From Opitutaceae bacterium (lineage in GTDB: Bacteria; Verrucomicrobiota; Verrucomicrobiia; Opitutales; Opitutaceae), in contig JAQUYL010000015.1 in assembly GCA_028691845.1 (NCBI GenBank), positions 1 through 64,000 of the forward strand: DNA of 64,000 bases, read 5' to 3'. A model generated the notes under the pieces. It did not search any database and had not been told where the DNA came from. It saw only the letters and a program-made list of their open reading frames with translations. Position numbers and translations under genes: made by a program. This document shows positions 48,971-58,984 of this stretch, in pieces. Each line of letters opens with the position of its first letter. Position 1 is the stretch's first letter.

Positions 48971-49241
48971 ATTCCACCTGTGGCGCAAAGCGGTAGACCC
49001 CGGGAAGTCCCGTCCGCAATGCCTCCAATGCCTCTGCCGCTGCGGTCCAGGCCTCTTGTCGCACTGCCAGCATCAATTCGATGCCGTCTCGCGGAGAAAT
49101 AACACACTCACTGATGGTGGAACGCAGGACGTCCAGCGCCGACTTCTTGTCTTTGCGGGTGACACAATCTTGGATCTGCCAAAGGGTCGATCCGATGGGG
49201 GGAATTGCCGGCGATAACTCTGTGGTGGGTGAAGCAATCAT
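48957..49241 (-). CDS. 94-residue orphan protein between YcaO-like and kinase-like genes
   Basis: I do not recognise it. From the ATG at 49241 (5 bp after the ycaO-like stop) it encodes 94 residues, mostly predicted helix, including LWQIQDCVTRKDKKSALDVL and AVRQEAWTAAAEALEALR. The stop at 48957 lies inside the start region of the kinase-like gene. Tight packing on both sides argues that it is real and works with its neighbours. Three acidic-flanked Cys/Ser residues are present but no known motif. It might be a helical adaptor or an HPt-like partner of the kinase, although no HPt His motif is visible. Confidence 0.6.
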   Translation of the reverse strand: MIASPTTELSPAIPPIGSTLWQIQDCVTRKDKKSALDVLRSTISECVISPRDGIELMLAVRQEAWTAAAEALEALRTGLPGVYRFAPQVEYALS

Positions 49242-49246
49242 GGCGT

Positions 49247-50131
49247 CTACCAGAAGAAAAAGGAGCATTGCGGATCCAAAAAATCCCGCGAAGGCATCTC
49301 CGGCACAACCCGCCAGACCGTGGTATATTTTGACCATGGTCCGATAATTTCACCGTCAAACAACACCGACCATGCCGCCTGACGGCGCGGTTTCCGATCA
49401 AATACCCTGCGGAGGAACTCCCCGTGTCCTTCCTCCCCCGCGAAATAAAGACAGCGGCGTTCAAATGCATTGGGAACCTCAAGCGCGGCATTACGCAACT
49501 TGTAGAAACTGACCACAAACTCATTGCGGGCGAGCTCTACCGCGGCCCGCGCCACAGCTGTGCGAAAACTGGAACCGGCGGAATAGCCGTAGCTCACATG
49601 TCCGGCGGCAGAACGGCGGAAGAGAATTGCCACCTCGCCTATGCCCGCATTGTGCTCCAGACGCACCGCCGTCATTCCAAACAGGGCGTCGCCGACGACC
49701 GAGGCATTGAGGTGTCCCGACCACCACGACACCAGTGCCCAGCGTTCCAAGGCCTCGAAATAGGCCCTTTTTCTGGCCTGGTACTTGAAGAAACCGGGAA
49801 ACGCCGCCATCCCGTTGGTCGAATAATCGACATCAAAGCGGTACTTCACGCGTTCCGGCCCCTGCGAAGCCGAGTAAAAAGCCCACCGTTCCAACGCCTC
49901 GGAAATCGCCATATGGCGCGCGACTTGCGGTGAGTCGCTGGAGCCCGTGCCATCGGCGTTCCCATACACGCTGGCCGTTTGCTTTGACGTCACCAAGCCG
50001 GACGCTAGAAACGCGTTCGCTTGATAGGTCTGCTTGCCCATCACCTCGACCGAACCCGAGGAGATGCGCTCGATCGGCCCCCCTTCACTAGAAAAAATAT
50101 CGCGATAATTTATCGGAGCTAGACTAAGCAT
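49247..50131 (-). CDS. Short YcaO-like ATP-binding protein
   Basis: 294 residues, assigned to the YcaO fold from the three characteristic Glu-rich segments in order: ARHMAISEALERWAFYSA near residue 72, RAYFEALERWALVSWWSG near 121, and FRTAVARAAVELARNEFVV near 189. These hold the Mg-ATP ligands of the family. YcaO enzymes use ATP to activate peptide backbones (azoline, thioamide or amidine formation) in RiPPs or MCR modification. This copy is shorter than typical YcaOs and lacks the C-terminal PxPxP tail, ending in FFFW. No E1-like or TfuA partner is adjacent. It leads a three-gene coupled unit downstream of a secreted peptide gene. Confidence 0.7.
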   Translation of the reverse strand: MLSLAPINYRDIFSSEGGPIERISSGSVEVMGKQTYQANAFLASGLVTSKQTASVYGNADGTGSSDSPQVARHMAISEALERWAFYSASQGPERVKYRFDVDYSTNGMAAFPGFFKYQARKRAYFEALERWALVSWWSGHLNASVVGDALFGMTAVRLEHNAGIGEVAILFRRSAAGHVSYGYSAGSSFRTAVARAAVELARNEFVVSFYKLRNAALEVPNAFERRCLYFAGEEGHGEFLRRVFDRKPRRQAAWSVLFDGEIIGPWSKYTTVWRVVPEMPSRDFLDPQCSFFFW

Positions 50132-50201
50132 ACGCAGATGTGTTCAAGATGATCAGGCAACTTGGGAACCAATTGCGCAGTCCTGTCCCCGCCCGCTGTT
50201 T

Positions 50202-50390
50202 CTATTGCAGAATTCCACAGGGGAGGCCTGGGTTCTCATCGAATACAGGGCCGTGCGCATCGATGGAGGATTTCATCGATTGATCCGCGGGATAGCGGAT
50301 GGTATCGAATTTATCCGCGGCGCGGGTTGCCCCAACGGCAAGGAACATGGTAGAGACCAAGGCGAATAGGAGTGATGTGAGTTTTTTCAT
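50202..50390 (-). CDS. 62-residue secreted peptide upstream of the YcaO-like gene
   Basis: From ATG 50390 the first 25 or so residues form a textbook Sec signal ([20 protein letters not shown], then ATRA-AD). The mature peptide would be about 37 residues ([20 protein letters not shown], then [18 protein letters not shown]) with a single Cys near the C-terminus. It is on the same strand as and 70 bp before the YcaO-like gene, and divergent from hybrid kinase 2, with only 85 bp between their starts. It resembles no family I know. It could be a signal for the kinase, a substrate of the YcaO-like protein, or an unrelated small secreted protein. No strong ribosome site is visible. Confidence 0.55.
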   Translation of the reverse strand: MKKLTSLLFALVSTMFLAVGATRAADKFDTIRYPADQSMKSSIDAHGPVFDENPGLPCGILQ

Positions 50391-50475
50391 GACGTTGTCA
50401 GCATACATGAAGCGGGAAACTGTTGCCACTTCGTCGCTTACCTTTCTCAAGGTACGTCGGTACCGGATAAAGGGT
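50391..50475. promoter_or_regulatory. 85-bp divergent promoter region of the secreted-peptide/YcaO unit and hybrid kinase 2
   Basis: The short gap must hold control sequences for both directions. GGTAC occurs twice close together (around 50451-50463, the second as the palindrome CGGTACCG), a possible operator. No clear -10/-35 pair was identified. Confidence 0.4.
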
Positions 50476-53400
50476 ATGCGGCTAATTCTGCTGACGTTCG
50501 GACTCTTCTTAATCCACGGCCTCAACGCCATGCCACTCGAGGAAAGCCCGATCCGCTTCGACTTCACTGCCGCGCAACTCAACAGCGAACCGAATATCTG
50601 GCAGATCACTCAGACAACCGAAGGACAGGTAATCATTGGGGGGCGGCAGCTTGGATTCTACGAAGGAAACCAATGGGAATTTCTGCCCCAGCCGCAAACG
50701 CAAGCCATCCGCGCATTGCTGCCGGTCGGCAATACGCTGTGGGTCGCGTCCGCCAATGAAATCGGCAGGCTGACGCTGCCGTTGACCAACCGCAGCGTTT
50801 ATCAGCCTCTCCTGGTTCCCGGGCTCAATCATGTCGGTGAAATCTGGCATCTCGCCATGGCGGACGGCGAACTCGTGGCCACCACCAAGGATAAAGTTTG
50901 GTTCATTGATCCGGAGACGGGACAGGCACATCACTCTGTGCTCCCCACCGAGCAGCGCCTCTTTCTGCTCACCCACGGCGACAAACTGATCGTGGCGCCT
51001 CTGGGCAAGGCTCTCTGGGAGGTCCGTCGCGAGCAGGTCATCCCGATGGCGAATCCGCTTCCCAACAAGTCGGATGCGCAGTGGATTTGGTGCAACGACG
51101 ATTTTGTTCTGACGACCCGTGCGCTTTACCGGAAAACCACTGGCGGCTATCAAGTCATCACTGGAGTCGAGGATCTTTCCAGCGCCATCATCACTTCAGC
51201 CACCCAGTGGGGCGACCGCATCGCTGTCTCCACCGCCACCCGAGGGCTGGCGATCATGAATCCTCAGACCGGACAGGTGGATTTCGTGACCCGGGCCTCC
51301 GGGTTACCGACCCTAGTTACGCTTAAAACCTATGTGGACGCTTCCGACCGGCTTTGGGTCGGCACCAACCAAGGCATCAGCCTGTTCGAACCTTTCACGA
51401 CTGGCCATCGCCTGGCCGTAACAGATCCACCCGTAGGTGCGCTACGGCAAAATGGTCTCATTGTGAGCTACGAGAGCCATCTGGACTACTACCGCAGCGG
51501 TGGAAGCGTGACCTCCCATCCGCCGGCGTGGTTCCTCGGCACGACGGCGCACGGTCCCGCCATGGGCTTCTGGGGCAGGACCAGGATTGGATCCGAGGAG
51601 TTTCAGACTCCCGGCAACAGGGTCAGCGCAATCGCTGAACTGCCCAATGAACGCTACCTTGCTGTTGTGAGCGTCCATCTCTACGAAATCGACTACCGCG
51701 CTAGCACCGTCCGGCTTATCGAGGATGCCCCTGGTAATTTCACCGACGTCACGTGCATTGGTAGCACCATCTGGGGGGGCTCTCTCTCAGGCGAACTTTA
51801 CAAAGCCGACACAACTTCGCCGATCAGGTTTTCGCCAGTCGCAAAACTATCCGACTCCACTCCGACCCTCCTCGCCCGCCTTGGCGGCACTCTCATTGTC
51901 TTCACCAATAACAGCGTCCTCTACTATGACGATTCCCTGAAACCGGTCGGCCATACCCAAGGAATCAAGAACCCCAGGCTGGCTGAAGCCACCGACTGCA
52001 CCTGGCTCGCCGGTGAACAGGATGGGCAGCTCAGGCTTGGACGCCTGCGCAAGACAGGTCATACTGTCAGTTGGGAAACCGTCGAAGCCAAGGGGCTCGC
52101 CGCGCTTGACAAGGTCAGCCATCTTTCGGCAAGCGATGATCTGCTGACGATCTGCAGCGGCTCGGCCATTCTCGAACTGAGCACGGCCGAACTCAGACCT
52201 GAATACCGGCTGACACCGCCAACGCTTCGCTTTGTTTTTCCGGGTTCACAAGCTGAAACCGGTCTCGACGCTCTGCCGACTGAATTACCCGCCGGCCAAA
52301 GCACCGTGACCTTCACTGCAAGCCAGGCGTTCGACGAATTTGGGGAGAAACCGGCCTACGAACGGCGGCTGCTTCCGACCGACACAAACTGGACCCGGAC
52401 CAGCACGTCCGAAACCGTGCGCTATTCTTCCCTGTCGCCCCGAACCTACACCTTGGAGAGAAGAGCCACCCATCTCGGCCAGATCGGACCTGTGAAGTCC
52501 TACCGCTTTACGCTGCCGCCCCCATGGTACTATACAAACCCGGCCATCGCCGCCTATGCTTCCCTAGCGATCCTGATCGGCATCGGTCTGACCACCTTGC
52601 GCACGCGGCAAATCCAGCGGCGGAACATCGAACTGGAGGCACTGATCCAGGAACGCACCCGTGAACTGGCCAAGGCCAGCGCCGCCAAATCAGAGTTTGT
52701 CGCGTCGATGTCGCACGAGATCCGTAATCCAATGAACGGCGTCATCGGGCTGATCGGCATGCTCAAGGAGATGGATCCCCCACCAAAACAGCGGCATACA
52801 CTGAAACTGCTGCAAAATTGCGCCGAACAACTGCGCTGCACGGTCGACGACATTCTCGACTTTTCCAAGATTGAGGCCGGGGACGTCAGCCTGCAAATCA
52901 CTGACTTTGACCTGGCGGAAACCATTGAAGCCGCAGCTATCACGGTCGATCCCGCTCGGACCAGGATTCGACTCCTCTCCCCCATCCCGCCTGATATTCG
53001 AGTCCGGGGCGACTGCGGGAAAGTCCGGCAGATTCTCGCCAATTTCCTCGGCAATGCCCTCAAATACGGAATCCCGTCCGAGGCACGCATCAACACCATT
53101 CTCACTCCTCGGGATGAGCAGCTAACCGTTACGGTGGGCGTGACCAGTTCCGGCCCTACCATCGAAAAGGACACCCTCGATAAGCTCTTTGAAAGCTTCA
53201 CGCGCGGAGACGACGCCAAGCAACGCAACATCCGGGGCACCGGCTTGGGCTTGGCCATCTGTCGACGCTATGCGCTGGCCATGGGCGGCAATGTCGGTGC
53301 GGTGAGCGCGAATGGCGAGACCACGTTTTATTTCACCGCGAGTTTCGCCTGCCTGGGCGCGGCGGTGTTCGCGAAGGCACCTGCGTCCACGCGGGCTCTT

Positions 53401-54066
53401 CCGGCACGGGCTCTGGCAATCGAGGACGAGGATTACAACCGCATCGTCCTCGGGAATATCCTTGAGAAAATGAACTACACGGTCGACTGGGCCACCACTG
53501 GAGTCGAAGCGATCCGCTTGGCCTGCGAAAATGGGTACGACGTCATTCTCACCGACTATCGCCTGCCGGACACCAACGGGGTCGCCCTCACCCGGGAGCT
53601 CCTGCGCCTTTGCCCGGAGCCCAAACCCGCCGTCTTTGCCGTCACGGCCTACTCGACCAAGGAGCGCCGCGAGGAATGCCTGGGTGCAGGCATGGCCGGA
53701 TTCATCAGCAAGCCCATCACCATTGAAAAACTTCGTGGTGCCCTGAACGCCTGGGGCGAGACGCACCTCGGCAAGATCTCGCTTGAAGTCACCCAGCTGC
53801 CGCCGATGCCCGCCGCGGCTGCCGATCCGCTGCAAGCCATTCGCCAAGCATGGAGCGCCGTCAAATCCACCGCGCAAACCGACCGGAAGTCAGCCGCCTA
53901 TCTCGCTCATAAACTCAACAATCTTTGCCGCGCTAATAATTTCCCGGACCTCGGCGACCAGCTCGAACTGCTGGAGGGGGTCCTCGAACGCGGCGAAGCA
54001 ATCGAAAGGTTCGTTCAAGTCATCGAGAATCTCCTCTATCCGCCTACAAATGATCGACCGTTGTGA
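50476..54066 (+). CDS. Hybrid sensor histidine kinase 2 (beta-propeller, Y_Y_Y, HisKA, degenerate HATPase, REC, HPt)
   Basis: About 1196 residues from the ATG at 50476, chosen because a signal helix ([17 protein letters not shown]) follows. The domain order is the same as kinase 1: periplasmic propeller, Y_Y_Y domain, TM ([18 protein letters not shown]), HisKA with His747 in [15 protein letters not shown], HATPase, receiver with Asp1027 in ILTDYRLPD, HPt with His1145 in [13 protein letters not shown]. The HATPase keeps the N box ([10 protein letters not shown]) and G2 (GTGLGLAIC), but its G1 box reads VTSSGPTI and lacks the Asp that binds adenine. It may be a weak kinase or mainly a phosphatase/scaffold. 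Its last 23 bp overlap the convergent regulator. Confidence 0.88.
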   Translation: MRLILLTFGLFLIHGLNAMPLEESPIRFDFTAAQLNSEPNIWQITQTTEGQVIIGGRQLGFYEGNQWEFLPQPQTQAIRALLPVGNTLWVASANEIGRLTLPLTNRSVYQPLLVPGLNHVGEIWHLAMADGELVATTKDKVWFIDPETGQAHHSVLPTEQRLFLLTHGDKLIVAPLGKALWEVRREQVIPMANPLPNKSDAQWIWCNDDFVLTTRALYRKTTGGYQVITGVEDLSSAIITSATQWGDRIAVSTATRGLAIMNPQTGQVDFVTRASGLPTLVTLKTYVDASDRLWVGTNQGISLFEPFTTGHRLAVTDPPVGALRQNGLIVSYESHLDYYRSGGSVTSHPPAWFLGTTAHGPAMGFWGRTRIGSEEFQTPGNRVSAIAELPNERYLAVVSVHLYEIDYRASTVRLIEDAPGNFTDVTCIGSTIWGGSLSGELYKADTTSPIRFSPVAKLSDSTPTLLARLGGTLIVFTNNSVLYYDDSLKPVGHTQGIKNPRLAEATDCTWLAGEQDGQLRLGRLRKTGHTVSWETVEAKGLAALDKVSHLSASDDLLTICSGSAILELSTAELRPEYRLTPPTLRFVFPGSQAETGLDALPTELPAGQSTVTFTASQAFDEFGEKPAYERRLLPTDTNWTRTSTSETVRYSSLSPRTYTLERRATHLGQIGPVKSYRFTLPPPWYYTNPAIAAYASLAILIGIGLTTLRTRQIQRRNIELEALIQERTRELAKASAAKSEFVASMSHEIRNPMNGVIGLIGMLKEMDPPPKQRHTLKLLQNCAEQLRCTVDDILDFSKIEAGDVSLQITDFDLAETIEAAAITVDPARTRIRLLSPIPPDIRVRGDCGKVRQILANFLGNALKYGIPSEARINTILTPRDEQLTVTVGVTSSGPTIEKDTLDKLFESFTRGDDAKQRNIRGTGLGLAICRRYALAMGGNVGAVSANGETTFYFTASFACLGAAVFAKAPASTRALPARALAIEDEDYNRIVLGNILEKMNYTVDWATTGVEAIRLACENGYDVILTDYRLPDTNGVALTRELLRLCPEPKPAVFAVTAYSTKERREECLGAGMAGFISKPITIEKLRGALNAWGETHLGKISLEVTQLPPMPAAAADPLQAIRQAWSAVKSTAQTDRKSAAYLAHKLNNLCRANNFPDLGDQLELLEGVLERGEAIERFVQVIENLLYPPTNDRPL

Positions 54067-54691
54067 ACCCGGTCTTGAGGGCGTAGGCTTGGAGTTCCTG
54101 CGCGGTGTGCAAGTTCAGTTTCGTCATGACGTTGCGCCGATGGGTTTTTACTGTGTCAACGCTGAGTCCCAGGGCTGAGGCGAGCTCGGCATCGGCGTAC
54201 CCCGTGCCAAGATGCCGCAGGAGTTCCTGCTCCCGCGGCGAAAGCAGTTTCGCAAAACTGTCCGGCGCTTTTGCCATCTCCCGCCGTTTGATCTCATAGC
54301 GCGGACTGTAAAACGATCCCCCGGCAGCTACCACCTGGATGGCCGTTAGCAACATCTGCGGTTCATCGTCCTTGTGCACGAAGCCCTGCGCAAAACTGCG
54401 GTTCACGCGATGAACGATATAATCATCGCAGGACGAGGAAAGCAGCAGCACCGGAATGGCTACATTGGATTTGTTCAATTCCTCGACAAATTCAATCCCG
54501 TCGCCGTCAGGCAGCCGAATGTCCAGAAGCAGGAGATCGACCATGGTCAGACCATCGAGCAATTTTCTCACTTCCGCCAGCGATCCGGCCTCCAGCACCA
54601 CTTCGCCCTTGCAGTCTTCAACAAGAAGCCGGCGCAAAAGCGCTCGAAACATGATCTGGTCTTCGACGATCGCAAATTTCATTGAAATCAA
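54044..54691 (-). CDS. NarL/LuxR-family response regulator 2
   Basis: 215 residues (ATG 54682 is an alternative start). The receiver has an ED acidic pair near residue 10, acceptor Asp57 in [13 protein letters not shown] and Lys in GFVHKDDEP. The LuxR HTH ([20 protein letters not shown] through [20 protein letters not shown]) gives DNA binding. The gene converges on hybrid kinase 2 with 23 bp of shared coding sequence, the same geometry as regulator 1 at 13054-13722. Regulator and kinase pairs 1 and 2 are therefore paralogous modules. Confidence 0.9.
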   Translation of the reverse strand: MISMKFAIVEDQIMFRALLRRLLVEDCKGEVVLEAGSLAEVRKLLDGLTMVDLLLLDIRLPDGDGIEFVEELNKSNVAIPVLLLSSSCDDYIVHRVNRSFAQGFVHKDDEPQMLLTAIQVVAAGGSFYSPRYEIKRREMAKAPDSFAKLLSPREQELLRHLGTGYADAELASALGLSVDTVKTHRRNVMTKLNLHTAQELQAYALKTGFTTVDHL

Positions 54692-54916
54692 TGTATCAAA
54701 AAACCTCAGGAAGGGATGGTTTTTATATAATCAAAGGCAAACCTCTGACACAGATAAGGGACGTCGGCAAGCAACACATCGAACCGTGAAACGGCCACCT
54801 CGGGCGTCCATTTGCCGTGGATCGTTCGGGTAAGGAGGCACTGGGGAAAATCGCTCCTGTCTCACCATCGGCAACCGCTGCACCTTGTGCGTCTTCGCCG
54901 ATCCTTCGGGACTCAA

Positions 54917-56755
54917 CTACTTATGGAGTTTGCCGTTTGTTGACTGTTCTGGTCGGCCTGCGGCAATTCCCCCGTGAACGGCCCCTGCCCTGCGCTGTTC
55001 CAGCCAGCGCTTCACCTCGGCCAACGAACGGGTATTGAGAATGCTATTCTTCGTCAGCCAGCCCTTGCGCGCGGTCCCGACGCCCAGACGAAAATGGGCC
55101 AGCCCGGCAGCCGTATGGGCGTCTGGATTGATGCAGCAGATCAGCCCCTTTTCTGCCGCCTTGCGCCAATGCCTCCAGTCCATGTCGAGCCGCCATGGGT
55201 TTGCATTGAGTTCCATCACAACACCGTTGGCGATCGCCGCATCAATCACCCGATCCACATCGACGTCGCAACCTTCGCGTTCGAGCAACAGGCGCCCCGT
55301 GAGATGTCCTAGCATGGTGGCGGCCGGATGTTCGATGCCCCGCACGATACGCCGGGTCATGTCTTCCCGGTTCTGCTGGAGGGCGGAATGTACTGAAATC
55401 ACTACGTAATCGAGTTCCGCCAAAAGCTCGTCGCCGTAATCGAGCCGGCCATCCGGCCGGATGTCACATTCCGTGCCGGCAAAGAGATACGTGTTGAATT
55501 TCTGTGCTAGATTCAATGCCCGGATTTCGGCGATCTGTTCGTGCAGCCGTTTTTCGTCCAAGCCCTGCGCTTGCACGCTGGCCGCGGAATGATCGGCAAT
55601 GCCGAGATACTCCCATCCGAACGCCTCTGCCGCGGCTGCCATTTCCGCAAGCGTGTTATGCCCATCAGACCAGGTGGTGTGATTGTGAAATACTCCGCGG
55701 ATGTCCGCCTCCTCGACCAGCCGGGGCAGCGCCGATTTCTCCGCCAGTTCGATCTCCCCCAATCCTTCGCGTAATTCGGGCGGGATGTAAGCCAACCCAA
55801 GTTGCGCGAAAAGCCCCGCCTCGTCCCGGATGGCCCGCGTTTGTTCGTGGGCGCGCCGGCCTCCCTCCTCCTGCCGCATAGCGACCGCCTGCTCCACCGG
55901 CGAAAGCCCCCATTCGCTCATGCTCCATCCCCGCGCAAGGGCTCGCTGCCGCATCTGCACATTGTGGTCCTTGGAACCCGTGAGATGATGCAGGGTGAAA
56001 GGGAACTGGGCCGGCGACACCAGCCGCAGATCCGCCTGCAATCCCGACTGCAGCCGCACGCTCGCTTTGGTTTCGCCCTGAGCCGTGATCTCCTGGACAA
56101 CCGGGCGCGTAACAAACCATTCGACCACGGGGCGGGGCTCCAACGTCGCCACTAGAAAATCGAGATCGCCCACGGTTTCCATGCGGCGGCGGAAACTGCC
56201 GCAAACCTCGGCCTGTTCCACCTGCGGCAATCCGCGCAAGCCCGCGAGGAGAGGCTCGGCCTCCTCCCATGCCGAGAGCCACAGATGCCGCCGCGCGTAG
56301 GCCTCACGGTGGTGAATCGCAGCAAGAATCTTCTCCTGGGATTTTTCCCCGAAACCGGCAAGTTCCGCCACACGGCCATCTGTGCATGCCTTGACCAAGT
56401 CGGCCACCGAGGTGACGCCAAGCTGGCCGTGCAGTGCCCGAATCTTCTTCGGTCCCAGTCCGGAGATTTGCAGCAATTCGCGCAGGCTTTCCGGAATCGA
56501 GCCGCGCAGTTTTTCATAAAAATCCAGCTTCCCGCTGCGATGCAGCTCACCGATCTTCCCGGCCAGCGCCTCCCCGATGCCTTTGATTTCCTCGAGCGTG
56601 CCAGCGTCGATGCGCCGTGTGAGTTCCTCCTCACTCAACGATTCCACAACCCGGGCCCCGGCCTGATAGGCGCGAATCTTGAAAGGATTGTCACCCTTCA
56701 GTTCGAGCAGCATCGCAATATCGTTCAACACGGCCGCGATCTCAGTTTTGTTCAA
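54917..56755 (-). CDS. polX: DNA polymerase/3'-5' exonuclease PolX
   Basis: 612 residues. A DNA-repair polymerase of family X fused to a PHP phosphoesterase. The N-terminal helix-hairpin-helix region (IKGIGEALAGKI, ISGLGPKKIRALH) grips DNA. The nucleotidyltransferase domain has VCGSFRRRMETVGDLDFLVA with the catalytic Asp pair. The C-terminal PHP domain begins DIRGVFHNHTTWSDGHNTL and includes GIADHSAASVQ and NPDAHTAAGL, the metal-binding clusters of the exonuclease. It probably fills gaps in base-excision repair. Its start abuts the menE stop, so it may be translated from the men transcript. Confidence 0.93.
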   Translation of the reverse strand: MNKTEIAAVLNDIAMLLELKGDNPFKIRAYQAGARVVESLSEEELTRRIDAGTLEEIKGIGEALAGKIGELHRSGKLDFYEKLRGSIPESLRELLQISGLGPKKIRALHGQLGVTSVADLVKACTDGRVAELAGFGEKSQEKILAAIHHREAYARRHLWLSAWEEAEPLLAGLRGLPQVEQAEVCGSFRRRMETVGDLDFLVATLEPRPVVEWFVTRPVVQEITAQGETKASVRLQSGLQADLRLVSPAQFPFTLHHLTGSKDHNVQMRQRALARGWSMSEWGLSPVEQAVAMRQEEGGRRAHEQTRAIRDEAGLFAQLGLAYIPPELREGLGEIELAEKSALPRLVEEADIRGVFHNHTTWSDGHNTLAEMAAAAEAFGWEYLGIADHSAASVQAQGLDEKRLHEQIAEIRALNLAQKFNTYLFAGTECDIRPDGRLDYGDELLAELDYVVISVHSALQQNREDMTRRIVRGIEHPAATMLGHLTGRLLLEREGCDVDVDRVIDAAIANGVVMELNANPWRLDMDWRHWRKAAEKGLICCINPDAHTAAGLAHFRLGVGTARKGWLTKNSILNTRSLAEVKRWLEQRRAGAVHGGIAAGRPEQSTNGKLHK

Positions 56756-56756
56756 G

Positions 56757-58019
56757 TCAGGAAATCCTCCCTCCGTTCGGATTATCGGCCAGTCGAATGG
56801 CTTCCTCGACCAAGCGGGTTAGTTCCGCGCGGCTGATCTTGCCCTGCGGCGAGGCCGGCCAGGAGTCCAGCGGGACCAATCGCTTGGGGCGTTTGGCCGG
56901 CGCCAGTCGCTGTTCCAGAAAACGCGCCAGCTGTTTCAGATCGGGCTCGGTGGCGGCCCGATACGCCACCACCACTTTCTGCCCCCACTCGGTGTCCGGA
57001 AGGCCCAGAACGGCCACTTCTTCAAACGCTCCGCTCGCCCGCAGCACCGCCTCCACCTCCTCGGGCTGCACTTTCTCGCCGCCGGAAATGATAACGGCGT
57101 CACGCCTTCCCCGAACGTGCAAATGGCCGTTTGCGTCCAACCGTCCAATATCATCCGTTACTAGTTCGCGGCACGCCTTCCCTTCTGGATAATAACCACG
57201 GAAAACCGATTCGCCCTCGATCCGGATCCGCCCCTCACCATCGATCGAAATTCTGGCATGGGGCAAAGGCCGACCGCTGCTCCTGGCCCCTGCCAGAAAT
57301 TCCGCAGCAGTCACGGCCGCGACCATCGCAGCCGTCTCCGTCATGCCGTATGTTGGTGCGAGCGGCAGATTGGCCATGGCCGCCTGCTCGAGCAACTCCC
57401 CCCATGCCGGCCCGCCCCCCACAAACACCGCGCTGAATCCACGCAACCATTCCTGCGCTCGGCCGGATTTTATCAACCGGCCCAGTTGGGTCGGCACCAG
57501 CGACAAAAACCAGTCCCCCGGAGGCAGCGCGGGGAAATTCCCCCCTTCCATCTCCGGCCAGGACCAGGGAATGAAGGTGCCGCCTGTGAGCGCCGCCCTC
57601 ATCCACCCCATCAACCCACTCACGTGGTGCAACGGCAGCACTCCCACAGTATTGACCTGCTTCACGGCAAAATGCCGGCAAAATCCGTCGACGGCCGCCG
57701 CTAATGTCTTCTCGTCGTGCCGGGCAAACCGGAGTATCCCGCTGGATCCGCCGGTAGGCACACCCAGCCAGCCCAGTCGGTCCGCCGCCCCTGTCCCCAC
57801 CTTCACTGACGTTTGCAGCAAAGCGGCTATCTGCCGGCGTTCATCTTCGCCCCACCTCGGATCCGCCAGCAACACCGTGCCGTCGCCGGCCGCAGCCTCG
57901 ACCAACTCGATCATGAAGCGGGCCGGTTCCCTCGCTTCGATCACGGTCATCTCGCACCGCCGCTCCCGAATATTTCCAGGTGATGCCCCCAGCCGGCGTG
58001 CTAGTTCAAGGCGTTCCAT
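56757..58019 (-). CDS. menE: 2-succinylbenzoate--CoA ligase (MenE-like)
   Basis: 420 residues, an AMP-forming acyl-CoA ligase. Recognisable parts: phosphate loop WLGVPTGGSSGILRFARHDE, YGMTETAAMVAA (A5 motif), DIGRLDANGHLHVRGRRDAV with the ribose-binding Asp, the hinge and GGEKVQPEEVEAVL, and the catalytic Lys in SPQGKISRAEL. The short length (MenE enzymes run to about 450) and direct 19-bp overlap with the upstream menC gene identify it. It converts O-succinylbenzoate to the CoA ester in menaquinone synthesis. Confidence 0.88.
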   Translation of the reverse strand: MERLELARRLGASPGNIRERRCEMTVIEAREPARFMIELVEAAAGDGTVLLADPRWGEDERRQIAALLQTSVKVGTGAADRLGWLGVPTGGSSGILRFARHDEKTLAAAVDGFCRHFAVKQVNTVGVLPLHHVSGLMGWMRAALTGGTFIPWSWPEMEGGNFPALPPGDWFLSLVPTQLGRLIKSGRAQEWLRGFSAVFVGGGPAWGELLEQAAMANLPLAPTYGMTETAAMVAAVTAAEFLAGARSSGRPLPHARISIDGEGRIRIEGESVFRGYYPEGKACRELVTDDIGRLDANGHLHVRGRRDAVIISGGEKVQPEEVEAVLRASGAFEEVAVLGLPDTEWGQKVVVAYRAATEPDLKQLARFLEQRLAPAKRPKRLVPLDSWPASPQGKISRAELTRLVEEAIRLADNPNGGRIS

Positions 58020-58984
58020 ACTCCCTCCGGATTTGCACTAACCAACCATGCTTCATCCAGGAATGGGCCAAGGGGAGGACCGTCAAACACGCGCTGTCCG
58101 AAGATTTCTCCCCTGCCCGCACCGAGGGCGCGCTTGGTCAGCCGACCTCTGAGTGCCTCGGCCAGCACGGCGCGCAGTCCGATCGTGGTCTCGATCGCGC
58201 TCGAAAGCACGACATCCAAGGACAACTCATCGACTACGCGCTGCAACTCGTCGAGCGGTCCGGCCAGGGAGGGTTTCACCACATAAATCCCTGTCCAACC
58301 TCGGGAGTGCCATCGCTGCATATCCTGCAGATGCACGGTCGATTCATCCAGGGCGATGGGGACCGGGTACTCCTTTGCCAGCCCCCGCAATCCATCCTCG
58401 TCAGCAGGCGGTATGGGCTGTTCGATGAACTCGATCGGCCGTCCCACGCACCGCTCGCACCACCGCGCGGCCAACCTGTGCGACCAGGCCCCATTGGCGT
58501 CGAGACGCAGCCGGCCGGACGCAGGCATCATCGCCAGCAAATCGTCCATCATGGCTATCTCGCTGTTCACCTCGCCAACCCCAACCTTCCACTTGAACGC
58601 GAGGAATCCCGCCGCGAGTTTCTTCGGCAGCTTCTTCAGGCCTGCCCTCCCCGGTGGCAGCAAAGCCGCCACCGGCAGGCGCCGTTCGGGAAAGGGAGAT
58701 GCGCCACGGTCTCGGGCCGCCGCCAGTGCAAAGCGCACACAACCAAAGCGCTGCGGCACGGCATCCAATATCTCGTCCGTAACGGAATCGCCCAACTCCC
58801 GGCAGATTCGATCCGCCTCCTCCAGACTTTCGGTGCCAAACCACGGAATGGGCGCCACTTCCCCATAGCCCACCCGGCCGATTTCATCCTCAAGCCGTAC
58901 GATGATTCCTTCACGCACGTTCCAGCAACCGTGCGCCGTGCGCAACGGAGTGGGCAGTGGCAGCCGGTAGGTTTTGTAGCCCAT
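58001..58984 (-). CDS. menC: o-Succinylbenzoate synthase
   Basis: About 327 residues from the ATG at 58984 (58996 also possible). An enolase-superfamily enzyme that dehydrates SHCHC to O-succinylbenzoate. Catalytic features are visible in the expected order: Lys pair in AFKWKVGVG, metal ligands in LRLDANGAW, IEFIEQPIPP and IALDEST, and a distal Lys in YVVKPSLAGP. It overlaps menE by 19 bp on the same strand, so the two are coupled steps of the menaquinone pathway completed by menG at 37446. Confidence 0.9.
   Translation of the reverse strand: MGYKTYRLPLPTPLRTAHGCWNVREGIIVRLEDEIGRVGYGEVAPIPWFGTESLEEADRICRELGDSVTDEILDAVPQRFGCVRFALAAARDRGASPFPERRLPVAALLPPGRAGLKKLPKKLAAGFLAFKWKVGVGEVNSEIAMMDDLLAMMPASGRLRLDANGAWSHRLAARWCERCVGRPIEFIEQPIPPADEDGLRGLAKEYPVPIALDESTVHLQDMQRWHSRGWTGIYVVKPSLAGPLDELQRVVDELSLDVVLSSAIETTIGLRAVLAEALRGRLTKRALGAGRGEIFGQRVFDGPPLGPFLDEAWLVSANPEGVWNALN

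Noticed and set aside
48957-49337. A 126-residue version of the orphan protein with a hydrophobic N-terminus
   Set aside because: The first 32 codons overlap the YcaO-like gene on the same strand; the ATG at 49241 just after its stop fits operon spacing better.
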